Shown piece by piece: positions 16,767 through 27,085 of a stretch of DNA of 64,000 bases. The position numbers were made by a program, and so were the translations under genes. The first letter of the stretch is position 1; each line of letters begins with the position of its first letter. The notes below the pieces were generated by a model. It searched no databases, was not told the DNA's origin, and saw only the letters and a list, made by a program, of their open reading frames with translations. Source of the DNA: Saprospiraceae bacterium (GTDB taxonomy: Bacteria; Bacteroidota; Bacteroidia; Chitinophagales; Saprospiraceae). The stretch spans positions 1 through 64,000 of the forward strand of contig JADKBS010000023.1 in NCBI GenBank assembly GCA_016714985.1, in the 5' to 3' direction.

Positions 16767-19700
16767 ATGAACACTATCACCCAGGCAGTCATCCTGTCAT
16801 TCCTTCCTTTTTTGCTTTTCTCCCAAGTTCAAATTTCCGGAATTATTAACGACTACGGCAAGGTGTACTCTATTGACCCATGCGAAGCGAAATTGACAGT
16901 TTTCAATCCATCTGCCTTCACGCAGGGTGCCAAAGTAATGCTGGTACAAATGAAGGGTGCCACTATCAACACTTCCAATTCTGGAAGCTTTGGCAATATC
17001 AATGAAATAGGTGGGGCTGGCTTACATGAATTGGGCGAAGTCAAATCCGTGACTGGAAACGATGTTTACCTCAAGCATGAGCTTTTAAACGTTTATAGTA
17101 CTGCGGGCAGTTTGCAGTTAATAACAGTGCCATTTTATGATAATGCATTGATAGTAAGCACTTTAACTGCAAAGCCATGGGATGGCGAAACCGGTGGTGT
17201 CTTGATTTTTGAGGCTGATAACCTTCAGTTTTCCGCAGATATAGATGTGTCGGGACTGGGATTTCGGGGAGCCGAGAAAAAGCTAGTTGTCAGCGACTGT
17301 ACTTTTTGGACCAATGCTGATGAATTTCATTACAATACTTCAAATTGGCGGGGTTCCCCGAAAGGGGAGGGGATTGCAGACTTGGCGAGTGGGAAGGAGC
17401 ATGGCCGTGGTGCCCAGGCCAACGGTGGCGGTGGCGGAAATGACCATAACAGTGGCGGCGGCGGCGGTGGGAATGTTTCCGAAGGCGGAATTGGCGGAAA
17501 GCAAAGCGCATCCGGTTTTGGCTGCGACGGCGACTACCCTGGTAGGGGTGGCAAACCCTGCCCAGCCGACCAAACAAGGATTTACCTCGGTGGTGGCGGT
17601 GGTGCTGGCCATTTTGACGATGACGGTGCGGGCAGCTCAGGCGGGCACGGTGGCGGTATCGCCATTATCATGGCAAGTTCGATAACGCCCAATGGGTTTT
17701 CTATCATTTCAAATGGCGTAAAGCCAACACTGGCATTTGGGGATGGAGCAGGTGGTGGTGGTGCAGGCGGAACCATTGTCTTGACCGCAGCTAATATTCA
17801 AGGGCCAATGAAAATTGAAGCAAAAGGCGGTGGTGGCGGCGATTCCAGCAATGTGCCCGAAAGGTGCAATGGGGTAGGCGGCGGTGGAAGCGGTGGTAGG
17901 CTCCTGTCCAATTCGGTTTCAGGGTTATTGGTCAACTTGGAAGGAGGGCAGCCCGGTGTCAATTTGGCTTCGTCTGGCCAATGTAGTGGGCAGTCCAATG
18001 GTGCCGAGGAAGGAGAAGCAGGTGTTGAAGCAGCGCTTCAAGCATTACCCCAATCCACTCAAGAAATAATAGCAACCAATGTAATACAGCAGCTTACCGA
18101 CCCTATGGGCTGTGTAGGCGTGGAACTGGGCCTAAGCTTTTTGGTGGAAGGAAACTATTTGGCCTACCAATGGCAACAGGACTATGGAAATGGTTGGCAA
18201 AACCTCCAAAACAACTCCATTTATTCAGGCGTGAACTCACCAGACTTGATAATTTCCAGTCCTGCACCCGCCATGGACGGCACCAAGTATCGTTGTGTCG
18301 TTTCAAATGCCTGCAACCCCGATCTATCCTCCGATGAAGTTACATTGGAATTGGTGGGAGCTACCGAATCCAATTTCACGGTGAGCACCCTCGGCAATGG
18401 CAACTACCAGTTTCAGAGCGCCTCTCTGAACGCAACCAGCCTCCTATGGGAATTTGGAGATGGAACTACCAGCAATGAAGAGAATCCATTACATACCTAC
18501 GCTGATTTTGGAAACTTCACAGTTACCTTGACCGCAACAGGCCCATGTGGAGACGATGTGTTCAGTTCGACCATCCTTGTGGCCGTGCTGCCAACAGCGG
18601 GTTTTTCATTCACCAACACAGGAAATTGTGCGCCGCAAAACGTTCAATTCGCAAACCAATCATCGGCCAATGCTATCGGTTACCAATGGTATTTCCCCGG
18701 AGGGGTTCCTGCGTATTCCACGGCCACTGCCCCATTGGTTTCCTATTCAACGCAAGGTATTTTCGACGTCATTTTGATTGCCACAAACGCTGTTGGAAGC
18801 GACACCCTCGCCTTGGTCGGAGCCATTGAGGTCGGCGGTACGCCTATGGTTGATTTCGAGTTTAACGTGAGCAATCTTTCTGTCAGTTTTTTCAACCAAA
18901 GCCTAAATGCCTCTAATGGCTATTTATGGGATTTTGGCGATGGAACAACTTCAACAGACCCGCAACCTGTCCACCAATATGCCATGCAGGGTAACTATTT
19001 TGTAACCCTAACTGCCTTCAACGATTGCGGCGAGTCAACCATCAGTTTGGATGTCCCAACAGGCGCTTTGCCATTGGCGGTCTTTAACGCCAGTACCGTT
19101 GCAGGCTGCAGCCCAATGCTGGTTCAGTTTGAAAACCAATCAACAGGAGGAAATAACTTATCGTACCAATGGGAGTTTCCCGGAGGGCAACCCTCGACTG
19201 CCAGTGAACCCAACCCAACTGTCGCATATATAAATGCAGGCATTTACAATGTAAAACTAACTGTAACCAACCCTTTGGGCAGCCATGCAATAGAGCGGTT
19301 AAACTACCTTCAAGTTGATCAATCGCCACTTGCCGATTTCACCTATCAAATAGATGGTTACACCGTAACATTCACCAATGCATCCACCGGGGGCACCCAA
19401 TTCACGTGGGATTTTGGGGATGGCAATACCAGCCAAACACAGAATCCATCGTACAATTATGCTGGCCCTGGTGTGTATGATGTGATGTTAACCGCCACCA
19501 GTTCAAACTGTGGCAGTGCCATTGCTTATTCCGTCTTCCTGCAACCATTGGGTACAGCAGAAGAAAACCTGGCTGGACATGTTTCGATTTTTCCCAATCC
19601 TACAAGTGATTGGATAAATATTGGTTTTGGCAACTTGGCAGGGGATGTTGAAGCAATATGCCTGCGCAATTCAGTAGGAAGCATTCTTCGGTCCATTCCG

Positions 19701-19817
19701 CTTCAAGGTGATGATTCCTATCGCTTGAATCTGGCAGCAGTCCCAGATGGCATTTATTACTTACAAGTTCAACTCGGAAATGGTCTTCTGCTGTCAAAAC
19801 GGTTCATAAAGCAGTGA
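16767..19817 (+). CDS. Type IX-secreted PKD-domain surface protein with glycine-rich region
   Basis: A 1016-residue exported protein. A signal peptide (MNTITQAVILSFLPFLLFSQ) is followed by a module of about 180 residues, then a glycine-rich stretch at about 215-390 (GGGGGNDHNSGGGGGGN, GAGGGGAGGTIVL), then an Ig-like segment and about four PKD domains, recognisable by their WDFGDGTTS/WEFGDGTTSNEENPLHTY and LTATSSNCG repeats. It ends with a type IX sorting domain (VSIFPNPTSDWINIGF ... SKRFIKQ). Cell-surface display or secretion is implied. Function beyond that is unknown; the next gene is a secreted peptidase. Confidence 0.85.
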   Translation: MNTITQAVILSFLPFLLFSQVQISGIINDYGKVYSIDPCEAKLTVFNPSAFTQGAKVMLVQMKGATINTSNSGSFGNINEIGGAGLHELGEVKSVTGNDVYLKHELLNVYSTAGSLQLITVPFYDNALIVSTLTAKPWDGETGGVLIFEADNLQFSADIDVSGLGFRGAEKKLVVSDCTFWTNADEFHYNTSNWRGSPKGEGIADLASGKEHGRGAQANGGGGGNDHNSGGGGGGNVSEGGIGGKQSASGFGCDGDYPGRGGKPCPADQTRIYLGGGGGAGHFDDDGAGSSGGHGGGIAIIMASSITPNGFSIISNGVKPTLAFGDGAGGGGAGGTIVLTAANIQGPMKIEAKGGGGGDSSNVPERCNGVGGGGSGGRLLSNSVSGLLVNLEGGQPGVNLASSGQCSGQSNGAEEGEAGVEAALQALPQSTQEIIATNVIQQLTDPMGCVGVELGLSFLVEGNYLAYQWQQDYGNGWQNLQNNSIYSGVNSPDLIISSPAPAMDGTKYRCVVSNACNPDLSSDEVTLELVGATESNFTVSTLGNGNYQFQSASLNATSLLWEFGDGTTSNEENPLHTYADFGNFTVTLTATGPCGDDVFSSTILVAVLPTAGFSFTNTGNCAPQNVQFANQSSANAIGYQWYFPGGVPAYSTATAPLVSYSTQGIFDVILIATNAVGSDTLALVGAIEVGGTPMVDFEFNVSNLSVSFFNQSLNASNGYLWDFGDGTTSTDPQPVHQYAMQGNYFVTLTAFNDCGESTISLDVPTGALPLAVFNASTVAGCSPMLVQFENQSTGGNNLSYQWEFPGGQPSTASEPNPTVAYINAGIYNVKLTVTNPLGSHAIERLNYLQVDQSPLADFTYQIDGYTVTFTNASTGGTQFTWDFGDGNTSQTQNPSYNYAGPGVYDVMLTATSSNCGSAIAYSVFLQPLGTAEENLAGHVSIFPNPTSDWINIGFGNLAGDVEAICLRNSVGSILRSIPLQGDDSYRLNLAAVPDGIYYLQVQLGNGLLLSKRFIKQ

Positions 19818-19819
19818 GT

Positions 19820-19866
19820 CGGCTTTTTTGCCGAAAGCTAAATGACTTAACTTTGCCGAAAAGCCG
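19820..19866 (+). terminator. Hairpin after the PKD gene
   Basis: CGGCTTTT (19820-19827) pairs with AAAAGCCG (19859-19866), 31 bases apart, just past the stop codon. It lacks a clear T run, so termination is uncertain. The same stretch holds TTTG-N17-TAACTTTG (19827-19855), a possible promoter about 190 bases before the S8 peptidase gene. Confidence 0.4.
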
Positions 19867-20041
19867 CTTTCCTGACAATAATCATCTGGATAACCCAAGT
19901 TGCGGATATTCCAAAAAGTTCTTTTTTCGGAGGCATCGCAGCCAAAAAAGAACCAATATTGATTGTTTTGTAAGCCTTCACTCTTCAAAACAGCTAAAAG
20001 CGGCATTCTCCAACTTGCGTTAATTCTTCAATTTAGCCTGC

Positions 20042-21802
20042 ATGAGAATACTCGTTACAGTTTTTGCATTTGCTTCAATGGTTATGATAGCCAATGCTCA
20101 GGACAACTTGACTTGGCACAAAAAAATTGACAGCGCCCTGCTTGAGAAGATGGAAAAAAGCGCTGCCTTTCAATTCCTTGTTTTGATGGTGGAACAAGCA
20201 GATTTAGAAGCTACCCGTTCTATCCCTAGCAAAGAAGAAAAAGCAGCTTTCGTTTTCAATAAGCTCAAGGAAGTTGCACAAGTTTCGCAACGAAAACCGA
20301 TTGAGTTGCTGGAACATCGAAATGCAGTGTTCCAGTCATTTTTCATCATCAATGCAATAGCGGTGACTGGAAATGCTGACTTGGTCGAAGCTTTGGCCAA
20401 ACTGCCAGAGGTGGCATTGGTGATGGCCAATCCGGCTATTAGGTTTGATGGCCCTGTCGAAATGCAGCATGAAGGTGTTCAAGAAAGAGGTGCGGTTGAA
20501 TGGGGCATCGAAATGATAAATGCCAACGATGTTTGGGAACTTGGCTACCGAGGCCAAGGCGTCAGTGTAGGCGGGCAAGATACTGGGTACGACTGGTCGC
20601 ACCCAGCTTTAATTGATAAATACAGGGGCTATGAAACCTTTGTAGATACTTTTAACCATAATTTCAATTGGCATGATGCCATTCATGTAATCAGCCCGTT
20701 GGCAAATGACAGCCTAAACCCTTGTGGCCTCAACCTTGAATACCCATGCGATGACAATGGTCACGGCACGCACACAATGGGCACCATGGTCGGTTCGCAT
20801 GGGGAGAATGAAATAGGCGTGGCACCCGATGCAAAGTGGTGCGCCTGCCGTAACATGGAGCGGGGCAACGGCTCGCCATTTACTTATCTCGAATGCTTCC
20901 AGTGGTTCTTGGCACCAACCGATTTAAACGGTAACAACCCAAGCCCGGACAAAGCCCCGCATGTTATCAATAATTCGTGGTATTGCTCTGAGCAAGAGGG
21001 TTGCAATGCATCCAACTTGCAGGTTATGAACCTTGCCGTCAGCCACCTTCGGTTGGCTGGTACGGTAGTTGTTGTTTCAGCCGGGAATTTTGGCGGTTGT
21101 GGCACCATTGCTAATCCAGCAATTTTTGAAAGTAGCTTCACCGTAGGTGCAACGGCTATCAACGACACCATTGCAGGTTTCAGCAGCAGAGGCCCGGCCA
21201 TTTTGGATGGCAGCAATCGCCTCAAGCCCAATGTGTCTGCACCCGGCGTAGGGGTTCGGTCTTCAGTGCCTGGGGGGAACTATTCCAGTTTTTCAGGCAC
21301 CAGCATGGCGGGGCCTCACGTGGCCGGCCTGGTTGCCTTGATCATTTCTGCCAACCCAGATTTGGCTGGGCAAGTGGATGTGATTGAGCAAATCATTGAG
21401 CAAACCGCTGTGCCAAAGACCACTGATCAACAATGCGGTGAAATTCCAGGATCCCAGGTTCCCAACCATACCTATGGCTATGGTAGGGTGGACGCCCTTG
21501 CTGCTGTTCAAGCTGCACTTGCGCTAATTCCATCAGACGTATCGGTTAAAAAATTGTCTATTGCGTTGAAAGTTTACCCTAATCCAGTTGGGAGCCAATT
21601 GTTCTTGGAAATCGAAAATGCCAGCTCGTCGCTTCTGTTCCAACTTTTTGATGTAAACGGAAGGCTCGTCCATGAAAAAAACTGGTCAAGCGAAGGCCGA
21701 ATTACCGACGCGATAAACCTTGAAGCGAAATCAAAAGGCGTCTATTTTTATAGATTGCTTGACGGTACAGGTGTGCTTACTGGAATGGTTGCGAAGCAAT
21801 AA
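20042..21802 (+). CDS. Secreted S8 (subtilisin-like) peptidase with type IX sorting domain
   Basis: A 586-residue serine peptidase. A signal peptide (residues 1-19, ending IANA) is followed by an inhibitor I9-like propeptide. The catalytic triad is Asp180 (GQDTGYDWSH), His241 (DDNGHGTHTMGTMVG) and Ser421 (FSGTSMAGPHVAGLVALI); the oxyanion Asn lies in HVINNSWYC. The end, VYPNPVGSQLFLE ... GMVAKQ, is a type IX sorting domain. It would be exported across the outer membrane. It lies downstream of the PKD protein gene but after a 224-base gap, so it probably has its own promoter. Confidence 0.93.
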   Translation: MRILVTVFAFASMVMIANAQDNLTWHKKIDSALLEKMEKSAAFQFLVLMVEQADLEATRSIPSKEEKAAFVFNKLKEVAQVSQRKPIELLEHRNAVFQSFFIINAIAVTGNADLVEALAKLPEVALVMANPAIRFDGPVEMQHEGVQERGAVEWGIEMINANDVWELGYRGQGVSVGGQDTGYDWSHPALIDKYRGYETFVDTFNHNFNWHDAIHVISPLANDSLNPCGLNLEYPCDDNGHGTHTMGTMVGSHGENEIGVAPDAKWCACRNMERGNGSPFTYLECFQWFLAPTDLNGNNPSPDKAPHVINNSWYCSEQEGCNASNLQVMNLAVSHLRLAGTVVVVSAGNFGGCGTIANPAIFESSFTVGATAINDTIAGFSSRGPAILDGSNRLKPNVSAPGVGVRSSVPGGNYSSFSGTSMAGPHVAGLVALIISANPDLAGQVDVIEQIIEQTAVPKTTDQQCGEIPGSQVPNHTYGYGRVDALAAVQAALALIPSDVSVKKLSIALKVYPNPVGSQLFLEIENASSSLLFQLFDVNGRLVHEKNWSSEGRITDAINLEAKSKGVYFYRLLDGTGVLTGMVAKQ

Positions 21803-21882
21803 TTGGTAGTTGGAAATTCATTGAAATTCGGAAATTGGATGGTTATGCACTGACTTTCTTCTTTTGCAACTACATAGGAGGG

Positions 21883-21929
21883 TGTGGGAGGGGAAAGACA
21901 AAATTTCATTTTTTCTTTCCCCTCCCACA
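21883..21929. terminator. Bidirectional terminator, 16-bp perfect stem
   Basis: TGTGGGAGGGGAAAGA (21883-21898) and its perfect complement (21914-21929) flank a 15-base loop. It lies between the convergent S8 peptidase and TPR-CHAT genes. A T run follows on the plus strand only loosely (ATTTTGGGG). Confidence 0.7.
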
Positions 21930-21933
21930 TTTT

Positions 21934-21983
21934 GGGGTGTTTTTTGGGAAAAATTGAAAATTTTTCCCAAAAAACACCCCCTG
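21934..21983. repeat. REP-like palindrome copy B, 22-bp perfect arms
   Basis: Bases 21934-21955 and 21959-21980 are exact reverse complements with a 3-base GAA loop. On the minus strand it continues from the TPR-CHAT stop as TTAGCAGGGGGTGTTTTTTGGG, the same family as the copies at 15327-15375 and 25263-25318. Its outer end touches the stop codon of the CHAT gene. Confidence 0.85.
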
Positions 21984-24900
21984 CTAAGTAGTTACCTTCT
22001 TTTTTAAGAATCGCCAAGCCAGTAACCCAGCAACCAAGCCAATTGCCGCCCATGCCCATACAGGCCATCCAAACCCGTCCAAAGCAGACATGTCGCCCAC
22101 GGGAATAAACGCCGCCCAGTACAATGGATGTGAGGCGTTGGTGCCTTGCCTGTTTTTCAAGAAATTGAGTTTGGCATTCCTCAGTGCTTCGTCTTTTTGT
22201 TGGCCTTTTTTCAAATTTTCGTAAAAAAAGCGCATGATTTCAGAAGAAGCAAAATCGTCAATGCTCCAAAGGGTGGTGACGATGCTGGCAGCCCCCGCAT
22301 AGGAAAAACCCCTTGCAAGGCTTACGATGCCTTCGCCCCTTTGAAGCTCACCAATGCCAGTCTCGCAAGCCGATAGCACCACCAATGCAGCCTTGATACG
22401 CATGGAGTATAAATCCTTGACGAACACCAATTCATTTTCAATGGAATCGAGCGTTTGATAAAACGCCAAATAAGAATACTCGCCGTGCTCGTCGTTGGAT
22501 TTGGCGTGTACGGCTAGGTGCAGTATGCCTGCATTGGGTGCCGCCTTGCTGAAATTGAGTTCTGTGGCAGCCGTGTCCAAAAATACCTGACCGCCCATGA
22601 TGTCCTGAATTGATTTCGCCTCGGATTGGTTGAATTTTAAGGTGCCCAATACCGCCCTCCAAGGGTCGTCACGGCGCATGTTCAATGAATCGCCGCCATA
22701 ACTGGGTGCGAAGGCGACGAAACCACCTCGCCGCCAATTTGAGTTTCGACCCAACATTTCCTTGTGCAATGTGGCGGAATAGCTGTAGCTAAACTGGTAG
22801 TGCTTGATGAGGTAATCATGTGTGCCATAAGCGCCATAGTCATCGGGCGGGCTGGCCAATAAAGCGTCAAAAGGTAAGTACCCAAGAACCCCGCCGGGAA
22901 GCACAACTACTTGATTGCCAGTCAGTTTTGGTTTGATTGGCTCGAAAAGCATCTGGTAAAGCTCATAGCCAAGGTTCGTGTATTTCTGGCTCAAGAAATC
23001 TACTTCCTCGCTAGCAGGGTTGAAACGATAGATGCTGTTCCTGAACTCCTGTACCCAAGCCTCCAATGGGAACTCGTTGGGGATTTTCACCACTTCAAAG
23101 CTGGATTCGCTAATCACAAAAGCAAAAATACTCTCTTCCCCTACGAAATAGCCCAGCATGTTCTGTTCTGGTCTCAGTAGTTTAGCTTGTATTTCGGGAA
23201 CCTTCACCAAATCGGGCGCATATTTCAAGGTGAAATAGTTTGGGTAGTCATTGCGGAGTCTTGCCATCAGGTTGGCGGTTTGCTGTTGAAGCGAGAACAA
23301 CTGATTGTTCAATTTGGCCAACCTTTTGGGGTCGAATCCGTTTGCGTTCATTTTCTCCTCAAAAATCAACCTTTCCAAATATGCCATGTCAATCTTTAAC
23401 CTTCGTTCGGTTTCCAAAAGGCTGTCGGGAATCTCGGCGAAACGTCCGGCTTGCACCGATTGAAGTGCTTCAAGCAACAACGTGGCGTTGCTTCGCTCCG
23501 AGACCTCAAAGGCTTGGTGCCAATAACTGGCCTCGTTGGTCAGCCCTTTGAGGGCGAATTTTACGGCAATGGCATTTTCGTAAATCAAAAAATACTTTTC
23601 AAGTAACGCTTGGCGGGAGCCGGGTTCTTCCAGTGTAAGTTTAACAAAATCAATGAGTTGGATGGCAATAGAATAATTCAAATCAGCATCCAAAAGCCAT
23701 TTCTTCGATTTTGATTTTTCATAGAACGCTTGCAGTAACTCCCCTTTGTTTTTGAAAACATCCAATAGCACGATTGGGGAGGAAACCTTCTCAAGGATAC
23801 CGGTTCCCTGCTCGAATAGCTGATGGCCGCCATTGCGGAATCGCACAAGGACATAGAAAGGGCCTCATCGTTGGTATTGACAAGTGCAAGGTTACTGTAG
23901 ATTTGAGCTACGTCGGGATGCCATCTCCCCAACAATTTAAGGTTGATTTGAAGGGCTTGTTCAAACTGTTGTTTGGCAAGTTCCAAGTTGTTTTTGGAAA
24001 GGTAAAGACTGCCAATGCGGTTCAATGAGTTGGCAATATAAAGGTCTTGTTTGTTGTTGCTTCCGCACCACGCTCAGGGCAGCCTTGTAAAACTTGAGTG
24101 CCTCCGATTGGTTGCTCAGCTTTTCATAATAATATCCAAGGTCGTTGTTGTACTCGACGATATCGGTAGGGTCACCGGTCGGTTGGCTTTTGTAAAGTTG
24201 GATGGCTTCCGTGTACCATTTGATGGCATTGTCAAAATCGTTGCTTTGCAGGTAGCAGTCACCTAAATAGTTGCTGGTACGGGCCACAAGATGGTTGTTT
24301 TTCCCAAAGAAACGGATTCTGATATCGTATGCCTTGTTGAAGAAGGCAAGCGCTTTTTTTATGTCGCCACGGTTCAACAGCAACATGCCAGCATTTGCAT
24401 AGATATTGGCCACATCCGGATGGTTTTCGCCCAAGTTGACCTGGTTGTTTTTCAAGGCAAGGTCGAAATAGGCCAAGGCCGAACGGTAATCGCCTTTGAA
24501 ATTGGCAACTGCCCCCATGTTGTTGTAAAGTGCTGCGAATTCTGGATGGTTCTTGGGCAACACCTTTATATAGATGCTAAGGGTTGTATCAAAATAAAGC
24601 ATTGATTCGCCCAATTTGTCCAGTTTTGAACAGGCGGTGCCAAGGTTCATGAAATTGTTGGCGGTAGAAAGGTGGTTCATGCCGTATTTTTTTCGGTTGA
24701 ACCCAAGTGCTTTTTTATAGTGTTCGAATGCCTCGCTGTAATCTCCCAAGTTTTCGTAGGCGATGCCTAAGTTGTTGAGGTTGTCCGAAATATCTGCCGA
24801 TTTGTTTCTTTCATTGATGGCGAGGCTTAGGTGGAGCTGTTTGATCGCTTCTTCGTTTTTGCCCGTTGTAAAAAGGAAAATGCCGTAGCTGTTATATGCC

Positions 24901-25235
24901 TTGGCCCGTTCGGTATGTGTGGTAGCAAGGTGCTTTTCCGCAATCTCAACGGCACGTTTAAGGTTGAATTCAGCTTCTGTAAACTTGCCTTCCCTCCGGT
25001 AACTGATTCCAATGCTCCTAAACTCTGCGGTCAATCTATCGAAAGGCACTGGTCGGCTGTTTTGATAAATATTCAACGCCTTTTTGCGGATGAGTATTGC
25101 TTGCTTATTGTCTGGAATTCTGCTCAAACTGTCGGCGATGAGGTCATACCGCTTGGCAAGGGCAAGCTCTGTGTTTTGGCTACGCACAACAGAGGCCAAC
25201 AACAGCAATCCAAGCAAGTAAAACGTTTTCTTCAT
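21984..25235 (-). pseudogene. TPR-CHAT domain protein, broken by two indels
   Basis: Three frames join into one gene of about 1080 residues. The N-terminal half starts MKKTFYLLGLLLLASVVRSQ (signal peptide) and has about ten TPR repeats (ALAYFDLALKNNQVNLGENHPDVANIY-type). The C-terminal half is a CHAT caspase-like peptidase with the catalytic His in HLAVHAKSN and Cys in VLSACETGIG, followed by a single membrane segment (WPVWAWAAIGLVAGLLAW) and a basic tail. The frame changes near 24050-24065 (one base extra, or two missing) and near 23805-23845 (one base missing). TPR-CHAT proteins are suspected peptidases in defence or cell-death pathways. Here the gene stands alone. The lesions may be assembly errors. 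Confidence 0.8.
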
Positions 25236-25262
25236 GTTTGTTATCTGGCAACCATTTTAGAG

Positions 25263-25318
25263 GGTGCGGGGATTTTTTTTGGGGATTTTCAATTTTCCCC
25301 CAAAACACCCCTGCTAAA
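25263..25318. repeat. REP-like palindrome copy C (degenerate)
   Basis: On the minus strand it begins TTAGCAGGGGTGTTTTGGGGG, matching copy B for most of that stretch and copy A in TAGCAGGGG and GTTTTGGGG. Its other arm has an inserted T run. It lies just before the start of the TPR-CHAT gene, so copies B and C bracket that gene in the same orientation. Confidence 0.65.
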
Positions 25319-25346
25319 TAGTTACATTATCTGGTAATCACTGAGG

Positions 25347-26927
25347 TCAATAGGCTGCTAATCTGGCAATTGCAATCAACGTGCGTTTGCTGTCAAAAAT
25401 TGCAAGCCACATAATGCCTGACGATGATGCTGGCATTTCAACATGAAAAGCCCCGCTGAATGGAACCCGATCCGAAATCACAAACCGTCCCATCGCATCC
25501 ATCACTTCATAAGTGCTAGCATGCCTGATGTGCTTTAAGTCAACATCAAACCCAAAAGCGGACGGGTTTGGGGACACTTCAATAAGGGCGCTGTTTTTGA
25601 GAACTATTGCGGTGTTCGAGAACCCAACCGGCACCAATGGGATTTCAAAATATAGGCTATCCCCTTGGGCCACGTCGAAATTCAAGGACTTAGAAAAAAA
25701 GCCATCTTTTTTCACGGTTAGTTGATATTCACCCTCCAGCATTCCTTTTTTGAAAAAACCGGTAAGGCCCGTGTTTAAGGTATCTCCCAATGAGGGCAGT
25801 TCAACAAGGGCGTTAAGAATCACCTCATTTGTAAGGCTATCCTTCACGATGCCGTAAATCCGGCCAGCCTTGGTTCCATTAAATTCCCAAACATAAAGGC
25901 CATCCGTGCGGTTTCCACCGATGATTTTGCCAGAAGGAAAATAGGGACAAGCCGACCAAAGTCCGTTGAAACCTCCACTCTCGCCGGGCCAGGTATCGTA
26001 AAACCCGACCTCTACAGGCACAGTAGGGTCTGCTATGTCCAACACCCGGAAACCTTCGGTATTGTGGGAGATGAAGCAATAGTTGCCATAAACATAAGGA
26101 TTGTGAACAAGGCTTGCCTCATTGGCAGTGTATCTCGCAACCTCGAACGGGTTGGATAGGTCCTCGATATTGAAGATTCGGGCAGGGTAGCCGTCCTGTT
26201 CATCGGCAGTTATCAAAAATCGCCCATCTGCCGTGGACGATGCGCTATGCGAACTCTTTCCATCGTAAACAATCGTGCTTAAAAGCTGCGGATTGGTTTT
26301 GTCCGATATGTCAACGATGTCAAATTTCGTCTCATAGAATGCCGCGGCGAACAACAAATTGTCCCTGATATGGGCATCGTGGATATAGTAGCCAGGCGCA
26401 TAAAGCCCTACCTCCTTGGGGGCAGATGGACTCGATACGTCAAGGATATGTACTCCTTGCGTGGCTGTCGTGCCCATCACATAGACATAAGGCTCATCAC
26501 TGTCAATGGCTTTCTGGATTATATGTCCTTTCGTGAAGGTCGTCGTGTAGTTGGTGATCAAGTGTAGGCTGTCTGGCAAGAAGCTGAGGTCAATTACCTG
26601 CATCCCATGTCCTGTTCCACTGACGTCAGTGGTCACAAAAGCATGGTGACCGATTACCGTGATTTCCCGCCAATTGGTTTCTGGACCAGACACAAAGCCT
26701 TTTTCTTCAATCGAACAGCTTTCTGTAATGCAATATGCTACTGTCCCTGTTTTTGCTCCAAGAAGTGCGTACTCCTTACCATCCTGTGCGATGTATGCCC
26801 ATGAGCCAGAATACCGGGTGTCACCACGATTGTACTGTCCCACCAATTGAACATTCAGCGAGGGCTGTCCCATCAAGTTGGAAAAAAGGAATTGAATCAA
26901 ACTGGCAATAGCCAAGTATCTGAACAT
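25347..26927 (-). CDS. Choice-of-anchor B family protein with type IX sorting domain
   Basis: A 526-residue secreted protein. The signal peptide (MFRYLAIASLIQFLFSNLMG) leads into a beta-propeller-like run of LVIVD-type repeats (VQLVGQYNRGDTRYSGSWAY, HILDVSSPSAPKEVGLYAPG, VLDIADPTVPVEVGFYDTW). A carboxypeptidase-regulatory-like module (GRIYGIVKDSLTNEVILNAL) follows, then a type IX sorting domain (VSPNPSAFGFDVDL ... RLAAY). This is the layout of the choice-of-anchor B group of surface proteins. I start it at 26927; two in-frame methionines upstream are possible. The role is unknown. Confidence 0.85.
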   Translation of the reverse strand: MFRYLAIASLIQFLFSNLMGQPSLNVQLVGQYNRGDTRYSGSWAYIAQDGKEYALLGAKTGTVAYCITESCSIEEKGFVSGPETNWREITVIGHHAFVTTDVSGTGHGMQVIDLSFLPDSLHLITNYTTTFTKGHIIQKAIDSDEPYVYVMGTTATQGVHILDVSSPSAPKEVGLYAPGYYIHDAHIRDNLLFAAAFYETKFDIVDISDKTNPQLLSTIVYDGKSSHSASSTADGRFLITADEQDGYPARIFNIEDLSNPFEVARYTANEASLVHNPYVYGNYCFISHNTEGFRVLDIADPTVPVEVGFYDTWPGESGGFNGLWSACPYFPSGKIIGGNRTDGLYVWEFNGTKAGRIYGIVKDSLTNEVILNALVELPSLGDTLNTGLTGFFKKGMLEGEYQLTVKKDGFFSKSLNFDVAQGDSLYFEIPLVPVGFSNTAIVLKNSALIEVSPNPSAFGFDVDLKHIRHASTYEVMDAMGRFVISDRVPFSGAFHVEMPASSSGIMWLAIFDSKRTLIAIARLAAY

Positions 26928-27085
26928 ACTTTGTGTAGTTTGCAACTGAAATTGAGCAGCGAATTTAGCGAAAACCCCAACAAAACTAGGTGAGCTTCAA
27001 AAGAGGATTGATTTTTAGTAGCTATGAAAGGAATTATCCAGCAAATTTGCACCTCCATTTTCAAAAAACTTAAACCATTCAACAA

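Noticed and set aside
17287..17776. Several frames in the glycine-rich part of the PKD protein, both strands
   Set aside because: They reflect biased GGN codons of the glycine-rich stretch; the PKD protein frame is clearly coding.
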